From: Bacilli bacterium
GTDB taxonomy: Bacteria; Bacillota_I; Bacilli_A; RFN20; CAG-288
NCBI GenBank assembly: GCA_028707375.1
Contig: JAQWCB010000061.1
Span: 1-5,710 of the forward strand
Reading direction: 5' to 3'
Length of the DNA: 5,710 bases
Position numbers and translations under genes: made by a program. Below are positions 1-5,631 of this stretch, in pieces (the stretch's first letter is position 1; each line of letters starts with the position of its first letter). Under the pieces are notes generated by a model, which did not search any database, was not told the DNA's origin, and saw only the letters and a program-made list of their open reading frames with translations.

Positions 1-17
1 ATTTCATTTTATACAAT

Positions 18-23
18 TATAAA
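18..23 (+). promoter_or_regulatory. Possible -10 box of the tRNA-Ser gene
   Basis: TATAAA matches the -10 consensus at five of six bases and lies 14 nt before the first base of the tRNA, a reasonable distance for a transcript with a very short leader. The matching -35 element would fall before the start of the window, so it cannot be checked. In such AT-rich DNA a match of this kind is weak evidence. Confidence 0.3.
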
Positions 24-37
24 GAAGTAGTTAATTT

Positions 38-127
38 GGAGAGGTGCCAGAGTGGTCGATTGGGGCACCCTGCTAAGGTGTTAATCGGTAAAACGGTTCG
101 AGGGTTCGAATCCCTCCCTCTCCGCCA
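38..127 (+). tRNA. tRNA-Ser, anticodon GCU
   Basis: This is a class II tRNA that reads the serine codons AGC and AGU. The 7-bp acceptor stem GGAGAGG (38-44) pairs perfectly with CCTCTCC (117-123), followed by discriminator G124 and an encoded CCA (125-127). The anticodon stem is 65-69 with 77-81 (one G-U pair), and the loop CTGCTAA places anticodon GCT at 72-74. A long variable arm (AATCG pairing with CGGTT, about 83-98) is the hallmark of tRNA-Ser. The T arm GAGGG/CCCTC encloses a TTCGAAT loop at 105-111. The gene looks intact. It lies just upstream of the defence operon, and tRNA genes are common integration points for genomic islands. It is probably transcribed separately, since a terminator-like hairpin follows at 159-195. 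Confidence 0.96.
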
Positions 128-129
128 GA

Positions 130-138
130 TGAACTTTG
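130..138 (+). repeat. Left copy of 9-nt direct repeat TGAACTTTG
   Basis: The copy begins 3 nt after the tRNA CCA and matches 5490-5498 exactly. The two copies bracket the whole defence operon. Given the lengths of the two flanks, a 9-nt match can occur by chance (of the order of one in ten), so this is only a hint of an attachment site. Confidence 0.25.
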
Positions 139-158
139 ACAATGAAGGGTTTTAGATA

Positions 159-195
159 ACAAAAAGCCGATTTCAAATAGAAGTCGATTTTTTGT
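159..195 (+). terminator. Hairpin with T-tract after the tRNA
   Basis: The arms 159-174 and 180-195 form a near-perfect 16-position stem with one C/A mismatch (167 with 187) and two G-T pairs, around a 5-nt loop AAATA. The 3' arm contains six consecutive T (188-193) and is followed by more AT-rich sequence, as expected for an intrinsic terminator. The A-run on the 5' side could let it work in both directions. Its position suggests that it ends the tRNA transcript and insulates the operon downstream. Confidence 0.65.
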
Positions 196-219
196 ATTAT
201 TTTGAATAAGGTGTATAAT
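192..219 (+). promoter_or_regulatory. Promoter of the regulator and R-M operon
   Basis: A perfect TATAAT -10 hexamer is at 214-219. A poor -35 candidate, TTGTAT (192-197, three of six consensus bases), lies 16 nt upstream and overlaps the end of the terminator hairpin. Transcription would start near 226, leaving a leader of about 25 nt before the ATG at 252. The short inverted pair TTGAA (202-206) and TTCAA (233-237) flanks the -10 box and could be an operator for the XRE protein, but at 5 bp it may be chance. No other promoter of this quality is obvious before 5405, so it probably drives the whole operon. Confidence 0.55.
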
Positions 220-251
220 ATAGTCAATGTATTTCAATCAAAGATAATTTT

Positions 252-448
252 ATGTCCACAATCGGAAAGAATATAAAAAAATATGAGAATAAAAAGGAAT
301 ATTCCAAGATCGTTTATCAAAACTTGTTGATATTTCTTCAGATACAATCGCTAAGCTTGAGTTAGATAATAGCCCAAATCCAACCATTGATACTTTGAAG
401 AAGATAGAGGGCGCTTTAAATGTTAAAATAGAACAATTAATTCAATAA
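252..448 (+). pseudogene. Small XRE-family HTH regulator, frameshifted
   Basis: ATG at 252 opens MSTIGKNIKKYENKK, but this frame then goes wrong and stops after 37 codons. From about 297 the homologous reading continues in another frame as GIFQDRLSKLVDISSDTI and onward to a TAA at 446-448. Adding one A to the five-A run at 291-295 joins the two parts into a 65-residue protein. Its helices 2 and 3 (about residues 19-36, QDRLSKLVDISSDTIAKL) form a Cro/C1-type helix-turn-helix, and the tail NPTIDTLKKIEGALNV is typical of small XRE regulators. Small XRE proteins next to restriction genes often act as controller (C) proteins that time endonuclease expression, and that role is inferred here. It is the first gene of the operon, 4 nt before the endonuclease, with no Shine-Dalgarno sequence. 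The break may be a real mutation, a homopolymer sequencing error, or slippage during expression. Confidence 0.8.
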
Positions 449-452
449 AAAT

Positions 453-1280
453 ATGTCAAACGAAAAATTAGATAAAAAAAAAGCAATTAAGTCCATAGTG
501 AGAACAGCCGTAGAAGCCTATGCTACAGGATTTAAGGCTAGACATGAGGGGGAAGTTGATAATCCAAATGGCGTTATTAACATGAAAATTCATAATGTAT
601 TTATTGCTGCTCTTGGCTCTGATATTCAATACTATTCCGCCCTAGTTCGTTCGCTTGATAGTTCTCTCGGAAATATGCTCGAGGGAATGGCAATAAATAT
701 TGCGAAATTATTTTATGAGGTAAGTAAAAGTGTTGAGGGGAATTTATATCCAGAACAAACATCGAAAATCGCCGAACTATTAGAGGGATATAAAAATACC
801 AAAAATCCTTTAGTGCCTCAGCTTGCCCACTACGAAGAAATAAGAAATATTAAACCAAGTCCAAATGCCAAGTTAAAATCCAAAGTTCATGTTAGTGATT
901 ATTATCTCGTTGATAAGGAGACAAATACCCATCATTTAATTGAATTAAAGATTGGTGGTGACTTGGATAATAAAAAAGCCAGATCAGAAAAGGAGGCAAT
1001 TTTCGAGCAATATGCAATTCTTTCTAATTCTTTGGGTAAAAGTGCAAAGATTGTCGCGCATTTTGCCACGGCTTATAACAGATTTGGTGAAGACAAGGAA
1101 TGGAAACAAGGAAGGGTTTTACAATTTTTCTCAAAAGATGAACTTTTAATCGGTAAAGACTTTTGGAATTTTGTTTGCAAATCAAACGATGGTTATGAAT
1201 TGGTTTTAAATACTTATAGAGAGAATGCGTACTTAATTACAAAAGCATTAGAATCTATAAAAAAGACTTATTTAGATTAA
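453..1280 (+). CDS. Putative type II restriction endonuclease (PD-(D/E)xK, TdeIII-like)
   Basis: The 275-residue cytoplasmic protein has no signal peptide or membrane segment. Its probable catalytic core is D149 in VSDYYL, followed by E164-L-K166 in HLIELKIGGDLDNKKA, the D...ExK pattern of PD-(D/E)xK nucleases that bind magnesium and cut DNA. E77, in SSLGNMLEGMAINIAKL, could be the extra acidic residue often seen in the preceding helix. The later stretch HFATAYNRFGEDKEW and the SLG...E...IA pattern recall the TdeIII family of type II enzymes, from memory only. Two adenine methyltransferases follow directly, which strongly supports a restriction role. The ATG at 453 is chosen because it lies 4 nt after the regulator's stop; no ribosome binding site is seen. 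The target site cannot be read from the sequence. TdeIII itself cuts GGNCC, which does not fit well with adenine-methylating partners, so the specificity has probably diverged or the family assignment is only distant. Confidence 0.78.
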   Translation: MSNEKLDKKKAIKSIVRTAVEAYATGFKARHEGEVDNPNGVINMKIHNVFIAALGSDIQYYSALVRSLDSSLGNMLEGMAINIAKLFYEVSKSVEGNLYPEQTSKIAELLEGYKNTKNPLVPQLAHYEEIRNIKPSPNAKLKSKVHVSDYYLVDKETNTHHLIELKIGGDLDNKKARSEKEAIFEQYAILSNSLGKSAKIVAHFATAYNRFGEDKEWKQGRVLQFFSKDELLIGKDFWNFVCKSNDGYELVLNTYRENAYLITKALESIKKTYLD

Positions 1281-1282
1281 TT

Positions 1283-2404
1283 ATGCAGACTTTAATTAAA
1301 TGGCCAGGAGGCAAGACAAAAGAATATCCTTACATTAAAGATTTGATTCCGACTTTTGATCGATATGTCGAGCCGTTTTTTGGTGGTGGGGCAATCTTTT
1401 TTCAACTTAAACCTAAAAAAGCGATTATTAATGATATTTGTTCAGAACTCACAGATTTTTATTCTTTACTTAAAGAAGGAAAGCAAAGGGAGGTATTCAA
1501 AAAAGAGCTTTATGATTATGTAAATAATTGGGAAAAAATTCCAAGATATATTAATGTGTTTGAAAATAAAATTGTAACGCTTTATGCTTTATATAAGCAC
1601 GATAAAATTTTAAAACCGGAATTATCCAAGCAAGTAAATTCGATTCTCAAAAAAGAGGAAGATCGTTTCAATGGACTTTTTCATAAAGAGTTTTGCCTAG
1701 ACGAACAAAATCTACTTAAACAGATTACTTCAAATTTAATTTCAAAAATTTCTAGAATCAAAGAAATCGAAAAGCAAAGAGGTAAGCTCCCCGATAGTGA
1801 TCTGCAAAAAAATATCGAAACAGCATTTAGAAGTGGTTTCTACATGCACTTTCGTGATGTTATGAATTATAACGGTAATAGATTTTCAACTAGTTCTCCT
1901 AAAAAGATCGCAAATTATTACTTTATCCGTGAGTTTTGCTACGCCTCAATGTTTCGTTTTAATAGTAATGGTCATTTTAATATTCCTTATGGCGGGATCG
2001 CTTACAATAAAAAAGACTTCCGCAGCAAGGTGGATCATATTTTTAGTGAAGAAGTGAAAGATGTTTTTAAAAATACAGTTATTAAGAATCAAGATTTTGA
2101 GAAGATTTTTAATGAACATAAATTCACGAAGAAAGATTTTGTTTTTCTTGACCCACCATACGATACAGATTTTAGCGATTATGAAAAAGCATCTTTTGAT
2201 AAAAAAGACCAAGAACGTTTAGCGAGGTGTCTTTATTCAACGAAAGCTAATTTTATTCTTATAATTAAAAAAACGCCTTTTATTTATGGTTTGTATAAAA
2301 ATAAAAAAGGAATAAAGATTGATAAGTTTGATAAAACCTATCTTTACAATGTAAAGGGTAGAAATGATAGAGATGTTGAGCATCTCGTTATTTACAATTT
2401 TTAA
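1283..2404 (+). CDS. D12-class (Dam/DpnM-like) N6-adenine DNA methyltransferase
   Basis: It should transfer a methyl group from S-adenosylmethionine to adenine N6 and protect host DNA from the adjacent endonuclease. The alpha-group motif order is clear: motif X LIKWPGGK (4-11), motif I YVEPFFGGGAIFF (28-40), motif II-like IINDICSEL (48-56), the D12 signature FRFNSNGHFNIPYGG (224-238) and catalytic motif IV DPPY (290-293). The C-terminal EHLVIYNF resembles the end of Dam-like enzymes. At 373 residues it is about 90 longer than Dam or DpnM (roughly 280). The extra length is a charged, helix-rich block at about 70-180, between motif II and FYMHFRD, which could enlarge the target recognition region. 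The position where relatives often have SN before TP reads IIKKTPFIYGLY. The gene starts 2 nt after the endonuclease stop and ends 2 nt before the next methylase, both times in the context TAATTATG without a ribosome binding site. Confidence 0.92.
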   Translation: MQTLIKWPGGKTKEYPYIKDLIPTFDRYVEPFFGGGAIFFQLKPKKAIINDICSELTDFYSLLKEGKQREVFKKELYDYVNNWEKIPRYINVFENKIVTLYALYKHDKILKPELSKQVNSILKKEEDRFNGLFHKEFCLDEQNLLKQITSNLISKISRIKEIEKQRGKLPDSDLQKNIETAFRSGFYMHFRDVMNYNGNRFSTSSPKKIANYYFIREFCYASMFRFNSNGHFNIPYGGIAYNKKDFRSKVDHIFSEEVKDVFKNTVIKNQDFEKIFNEHKFTKKDFVFLDPPYDTDFSDYEKASFDKKDQERLARCLYSTKANFILIIKKTPFIYGLYKNKKGIKIDKFDKTYLYNVKGRNDRDVEHLVIYNF

Positions 2405-2406
2405 TT

Positions 2407-3192
2407 ATGCAAAAATTACTTAGCACAATTATACATGGTGACTGTCTTATCGAAATGAAAAAAATCCCAGATAATTCTGTTGATTTAATTTTTGCTGATC
2501 CGCCATATTATTTACAACTCCCTAAAGGAAAAAGACTAAAACGCTCAAATGGAACAGAAATCATCCCCGTTGATAATGATTGGGACAGTTTTGAAAGTTA
2601 TGATCATTATGATGCTTTTACTCAAGCTTGGATTAGTGAGTGCCAAAGAATTCTAAAACCAACTGGGACTTTCTGGGTTATTGGGATGTATCATAATATT
2701 TTTCGCGTCGGGACAATTATGCAAAATCTTGGCATGTGGTTTTTGAATGATGTGATTTGGGTAAAAATCGATGCCTTGCCAAATTTAAACGGTCGCAGAT
2801 TTACAAATAATCACGAAACATTAATTTGGTCAGTAAAAAATAAGGATTGCAAAAGATATACTTTCAACTATGAATTGATGAAAAAACTGAACGGTGGAAA
2901 GCAAATGAAAGATACGGATTGGATTTTTGGTTTATGTAAAGGTAATGAACGACTTAAGGATGAAAACGGAATTAAAGCGCATCCTACACAAAAACCACTC
3001 AAATTAATACAGCAAATAGTTTTAGCTGCAAGTAATAAAGGTGATATTGTTTTTGATCCGTTTATGGGAAGCGGAACAACCGCGATTGTTGCTGAAGCAC
3101 TAGGTCGAAAATGGTTAGGTGTTGAGAGAGATGAAAAATATGTGCAACTTGCAAGAAATAGAGTAAGGGATTTTTCAAAAAAGAAAGTATGA
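2407..3192 (+). CDS. Beta-class N6-adenine DNA methyltransferase, HinfI/CcrM/DpnA-like
   Basis: The 261-residue enzyme carries catalytic motif IV ADPPYYLQ (30-37), then a recognition region, HPTQKP (192-197, motif X) and FDPFMGSGTT (216-225, motif I). This circularly permuted order is that of beta-group N6/N4 methyltransferases. Several stretches closely resemble M.HinfI as I remember it: IMQNLGMWFLNDVIWVK (104-120), FTNNHETLIW (132-141) and GNERLKDENGIKAHPTQKP (179-197). That makes GANTC the leading target guess. FNYELMKKLNGGKQMKD (153-169) also recalls DpnA, which methylates GATC, so GATC is an alternative. HinfI and CcrM carry a further C-terminal domain of about 80-100 residues. Here the protein stops soon after the motif I helices, at nearly the length of DpnA (about 268). 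Its TGA stop overlaps the next start codon (ATGA at 3189-3192), suggesting translational coupling to the ATPase. Confidence 0.93.
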   Translation: MQKLLSTIIHGDCLIEMKKIPDNSVDLIFADPPYYLQLPKGKRLKRSNGTEIIPVDNDWDSFESYDHYDAFTQAWISECQRILKPTGTFWVIGMYHNIFRVGTIMQNLGMWFLNDVIWVKIDALPNLNGRRFTNNHETLIWSVKNKDCKRYTFNYELMKKLNGGKQMKDTDWIFGLCKGNERLKDENGIKAHPTQKPLKLIQQIVLAASNKGDIVFDPFMGSGTTAIVAEALGRKWLGVERDEKYVQLARNRVRDFSKKKV

Positions 3193-5405
3193 GAGTGAAA
3201 AAAATACAATCCATAAACTTTGGAACATTTAGAAATTTTCGATGGAACGGAGTTGTTCCCGAATTTCACGACAAAGTAAATATTTTGTTAGGTTGGAATG
3301 GTTCTGGAAAAACAATTATTTCAAGGCTGTTACGATCTTATGAAAAAGGGGTTATTGAAACTGACAGTAGAATTGATGGGGCTATTTTTACGGTCAGATT
3401 TGATATTGGTTCGAAAAAACAAAATGAACTCTCTGGTTACGAAAATAAAATTCGGGTTTTTAATGAAGATTATATAAAAGAGATTATTGATCAGACCCAT
3501 TTGAAATATGTTGTTGCTATCGGTGCAACAGAAGTAGATTTTTCAAAAAAACAGAAGGAATTGGATGATGCTAAAGGTGAATTAAGCAAACTTCCGCAAT
3601 GCAAAAATGAATATGATGATATCTCTGAAAAAGTCTCAAAACATATTAGAACAATAAGCGGTATAGGTCATATCAAAAAAGATCTTGCGGTTGAAATCAA
3701 TGGAGTATTTAATTCATATTTCAAATCTTCTTTCGAAAAAAGAGTAAATTGGTTAACAGCGCAAATTGAGCAAGGAAAACAGTTAGAAAATTTTATACAA
3801 AGTGAAGAGGAATCGAAAAATCTTCTAGCAACACTTTCAAATTTATCTGAAAAAGAAAGAGGATATAAGATTCTTAAAAAGTGGAATGATTGGATAATTG
3901 AAAAGCTTGAAAAAATAAATAGATATTTGAAATTTAGTCCAGTCTACGAAAAATCTGCTAGGTTGAGTGGTTATCCTGATGGAGGAAAGGAGGAAGACTG
4001 GATCAGGGGTGGTTTAGACTTACATAAACTCTTGAACGAGAGCGAACAACTTAGTACATGTCTTTTCTGTGGCTCAAAAATTCAAAATAGAGACGAATTA
4101 CTAAAACACTTTTCTAATGATGTTATAGAATTAAATAACGCCCTAGATGCTATTGGTAAAAGTGCCGAAGATGCTTTAAGAGAAATTATCATCTGCGAAA
4201 CTTTTTATACTTCAGAAAAGACAACACTGGAAACCTTTTTCACATCGTTACAAGAAAGAATAAAATCTAAAAAAGAGAATAAAATTAAAGAAGTTGATTC
4301 ATGTGCATTTGATAATCTTTTCATTGACGAAGAAGTCTTTGAGGTTGATAAAACTGCATGGACTGTTGAGATCCATTATGTTGCGACCGAATATATAAAA
4401 TATCTTGATAAAAAGAAAGTTTATGAGGATTGCTTAAAAAGTCGAGTAGATAAAAATAATAAAATTAAAAAAATCGAACAAGAATTGAAAGAACTCAAAA
4501 AGAAAGCAAAAAATGTTCAAATTCCTGCTGATAGAATAAATAAATTATTAGCATCAACTTTTCCATATAAAAAAATTGAGCTTGATGATTCGACTGAGGA
4601 AATTGGGTATGTTTTGAAAAGAGATGGCTTTGAGTGTAGTTTAGATAGTTTGAGTGAGGGCGAAAGAAACTTTTTAGCACTTGCCTATTTTTTGCTTTCA
4701 GTTAACGATGAGGAGGATAAGCTTGATGACGATGCAGTTATTGTCATAGACGATCCTGTTTCTAGTCTTGATTCTGATTCTCTTTTTCAGGTATATGCAA
4801 TTTTAGCTGGCGAAATTGAGCGAAACAATAATCGTCAATATTTTGTCTTTACTCATAATTTAGATTTTTTCGGGCATCTGCTTCAAAATTACAAAAAATC
4901 AGACGGAAAAATAAAAAATGATTTAGTTAGTTTTTATCAGATTAGTATGAATGGTGAAGGCTCGGCAATAAAAACACTTGATGAAAGTCTTAAAAACTAT
5001 AGGTCTGATTATCTGTACGCAATTACTAAATTGAATGAGATTAAAGACAGCACAAATTTAGATGATGCAATATTAGCTGCCAATTTACTTCGCCGATCCA
5101 TTGAAACCTTTTTGCATTTTAAATATGGACATGGAGATTTAAGAACCAAACTAACACAATTATATGCACACTACAAAAAAGTTAAATTAAGAAGCTCAAA
5201 CCTCATAGAAAAAGACGGAATTGAACAAGAAGTGGGTCAAGAAGAAAAAGTAATATATCGTTTTATCAATCACGGTTCGCATGAATTTTTAGGGCTTGAA
5301 AAGTATGACATCACTGTTTTGCAGGGTAGCAAGCAGAGAATTGAAAATTATTTCAATGTAATTAAAAGCATAGATAAAGATCATTATAATACTTTTGGTA
5401 TTTAA
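3189..5405 (+). CDS. AAA_13-family ATPase, RloC/PrrC-like putative anticodon nuclease
   Basis: The 738-residue protein has a split ABC/SMC-type ATPase. Walker A GWNGSGKT is at 35-42, VFNEDYIKEI at 90-99 (a conserved AAA_13 stretch), ABC signature LSEGE at 488-492, Walker B VIVIDDP at 517-523, D-loop SSLD at 525-528 and H-loop THN at 555-557. The middle (about 115-450) is charged and largely coiled-coil-like. It holds CLFC (291-294), a CxxC like the Rad50 zinc hook also found in RloC. The C-terminal region after the ATPase has R635-xxx-E639 (LLRRSIETFL) and R691-x6-H698 (RFINHGSH). These resemble the RxxxE...H triad of PrrC/RloC and the RNase motif of HEPN domains, to which those anticodon nucleases belong. 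Known RloC and PrrC cut tRNA anticodon loops to block translation during phage infection, usually beside type I R-M genes. The nuclease activity here is inferred; a guard ATPase without tRNase activity remains possible. The start overlaps the methylase stop by 4 nt. Confidence 0.85.
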   Translation: MRVKKIQSINFGTFRNFRWNGVVPEFHDKVNILLGWNGSGKTIISRLLRSYEKGVIETDSRIDGAIFTVRFDIGSKKQNELSGYENKIRVFNEDYIKEIIDQTHLKYVVAIGATEVDFSKKQKELDDAKGELSKLPQCKNEYDDISEKVSKHIRTISGIGHIKKDLAVEINGVFNSYFKSSFEKRVNWLTAQIEQGKQLENFIQSEEESKNLLATLSNLSEKERGYKILKKWNDWIIEKLEKINRYLKFSPVYEKSARLSGYPDGGKEEDWIRGGLDLHKLLNESEQLSTCLFCGSKIQNRDELLKHFSNDVIELNNALDAIGKSAEDALREIIICETFYTSEKTTLETFFTSLQERIKSKKENKIKEVDSCAFDNLFIDEEVFEVDKTAWTVEIHYVATEYIKYLDKKKVYEDCLKSRVDKNNKIKKIEQELKELKKKAKNVQIPADRINKLLASTFPYKKIELDDSTEEIGYVLKRDGFECSLDSLSEGERNFLALAYFLLSVNDEEDKLDDDAVIVIDDPVSSLDSDSLFQVYAILAGEIERNNNRQYFVFTHNLDFFGHLLQNYKKSDGKIKNDLVSFYQISMNGEGSAIKTLDESLKNYRSDYLYAITKLNEIKDSTNLDDAILAANLLRRSIETFLHFKYGHGDLRTKLTQLYAHYKKVKLRSSNLIEKDGIEQEVGQEEKVIYRFINHGSHEFLGLEKYDITVLQGSKQRIENYFNVIKSIDKDHYNTFGI

Positions 5406-5436
5406 GTAGCAGATGGGGTTAGGTTACTGAATAATC

Positions 5437-5472
5437 CACCTCATTACCCTTATTAGATTTTGGGTGGGGGTG
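5437..5472 (+). terminator. G+C-rich hairpin downstream of the operon
   Basis: The outer stem CACCTC (5437-5442) pairs with GGGGTG (5467-5472), and the inner stem ACCC (5446-5449) pairs with GGGT (5462-5465). They are separated by a small internal loop and close a 12-nt loop. It starts 32 nt after the ATPase stop, where a terminator is expected. No T-tract follows (the next bases are TCTTAAAC), so it is not a canonical intrinsic terminator and may instead block exonucleases or be incidental. Confidence 0.35.
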
Positions 5473-5489
5473 TCTTAAACCATTCAGGG

Positions 5490-5498
5490 TGAACTTTG
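5490..5498 (+). repeat. Right copy of 9-nt direct repeat TGAACTTTG
   Basis: This exact copy of 130-138 lies 85 nt after the ATPase stop, inside the G+C-richer flank. The bases that follow (TACATTG) loosely resemble those after the left copy (ACAATG). No integrase is visible in the window, so a role as an island boundary is unproven. Confidence 0.25.
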
Positions 5499-5536
5499 TA
5501 CATTGCTCGTAATTCCCCTTATATTTTTATCAATAA

Positions 5537-5574
5537 CCGCGAAGTTTAGCCGTTTCCTCGGTTCAAAGTTGCGG
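5537..5574. other. Imperfect inverted repeat / hairpin of unknown role
   Basis: CCGCGA (5537-5542) pairs with TTGCGG (5569-5574, one G-T pair), TTT (5545-5547) with AAA (5565-5567), and AGCCG (5548-5552) with CGGTT (5559-5563). The loop is 6 nt, with a small internal loop and one bulged C. No T-tract follows, so a terminator role is unlikely. It could be part of a structured RNA, a recombination site, or the folded remains of a gene. Confidence 0.35.
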
Positions 5575-5631
5575 ACATCGTCCCCGCCAGAATAATTATA
5601 CTTCATAGTTTTATAGTTAAGATATAGAATA

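Larger units (their letters stand above)
5406..5631. other. Non-coding right flank with higher G+C
   Basis: No confident gene lies here. G+C over 5461-5590 is about 48% by hand count, against roughly 22-33% in typical operon stretches, so this DNA probably has a different history from the defence genes. Two imperfect hairpins are present (5437-5472 and 5537-5574). On the minus strand an ATG at 5606 opens a 40-codon frame ending at a TGA at 5484 (peptide beginning MKYNYSGGDDVRNFE). A one-base shift near its end would continue as PEWFKTPPPKI, so it could be the remnant of a decayed gene, but I do not recognise it. Confidence 0.4.

Noticed and set aside
38..127. The tRNA-Ser as substrate or immunity factor for the neighbouring nuclease
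   Set aside because: The tRNA is intact and probably a normal housekeeping gene with its own terminator. Nothing in the sequence links its anticodon loop to the ATPase.
285..300. Programmed -1 frameshift site of the dnaX type
   Set aside because: The run reads T AAA AAG rather than A AAA AAG, so the P-site tRNA would mispair after slipping, and no clear stimulatory stem or upstream SD is visible. Kept only as a minor possibility.
252..365. Stand-alone 37-codon protein from the ATG at 252
   Set aside because: After residue 16 the peptide in this frame has no regulator-like sequence, while the other frame continues a clear HTH domain, so a frameshift is the better explanation.
988..995. Strong AGGAGG-like sequences at about 990, 1306 and 3983-3994
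   Set aside because: They lie inside genes without a suitably spaced start of a real reading frame. The sequence of the encoded protein explains them.
952..1149. 65-codon plus-strand frame inside the endonuclease gene
   Set aside because: It is fully contained in the better supported endonuclease frame and has no recognisable domain or start signal.
1946..2212. 88-codon minus-strand frame
   Set aside because: It is antisense to conserved methyltransferase motifs, including DPPY, and its peptide is low-complexity.
2868..3269. 133-codon minus-strand frame across the methylase-ATPase junction
   Set aside because: It is antisense to HPTQKP, motif I and the start of the ATPase. Its serine- and phenylalanine-rich peptide is what antisense AT-rich coding gives.
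4495..4680. 61-codon minus-strand frame
   Set aside because: It is antisense to the segment leading into the ABC signature of the ATPase and shows no protein-like features.
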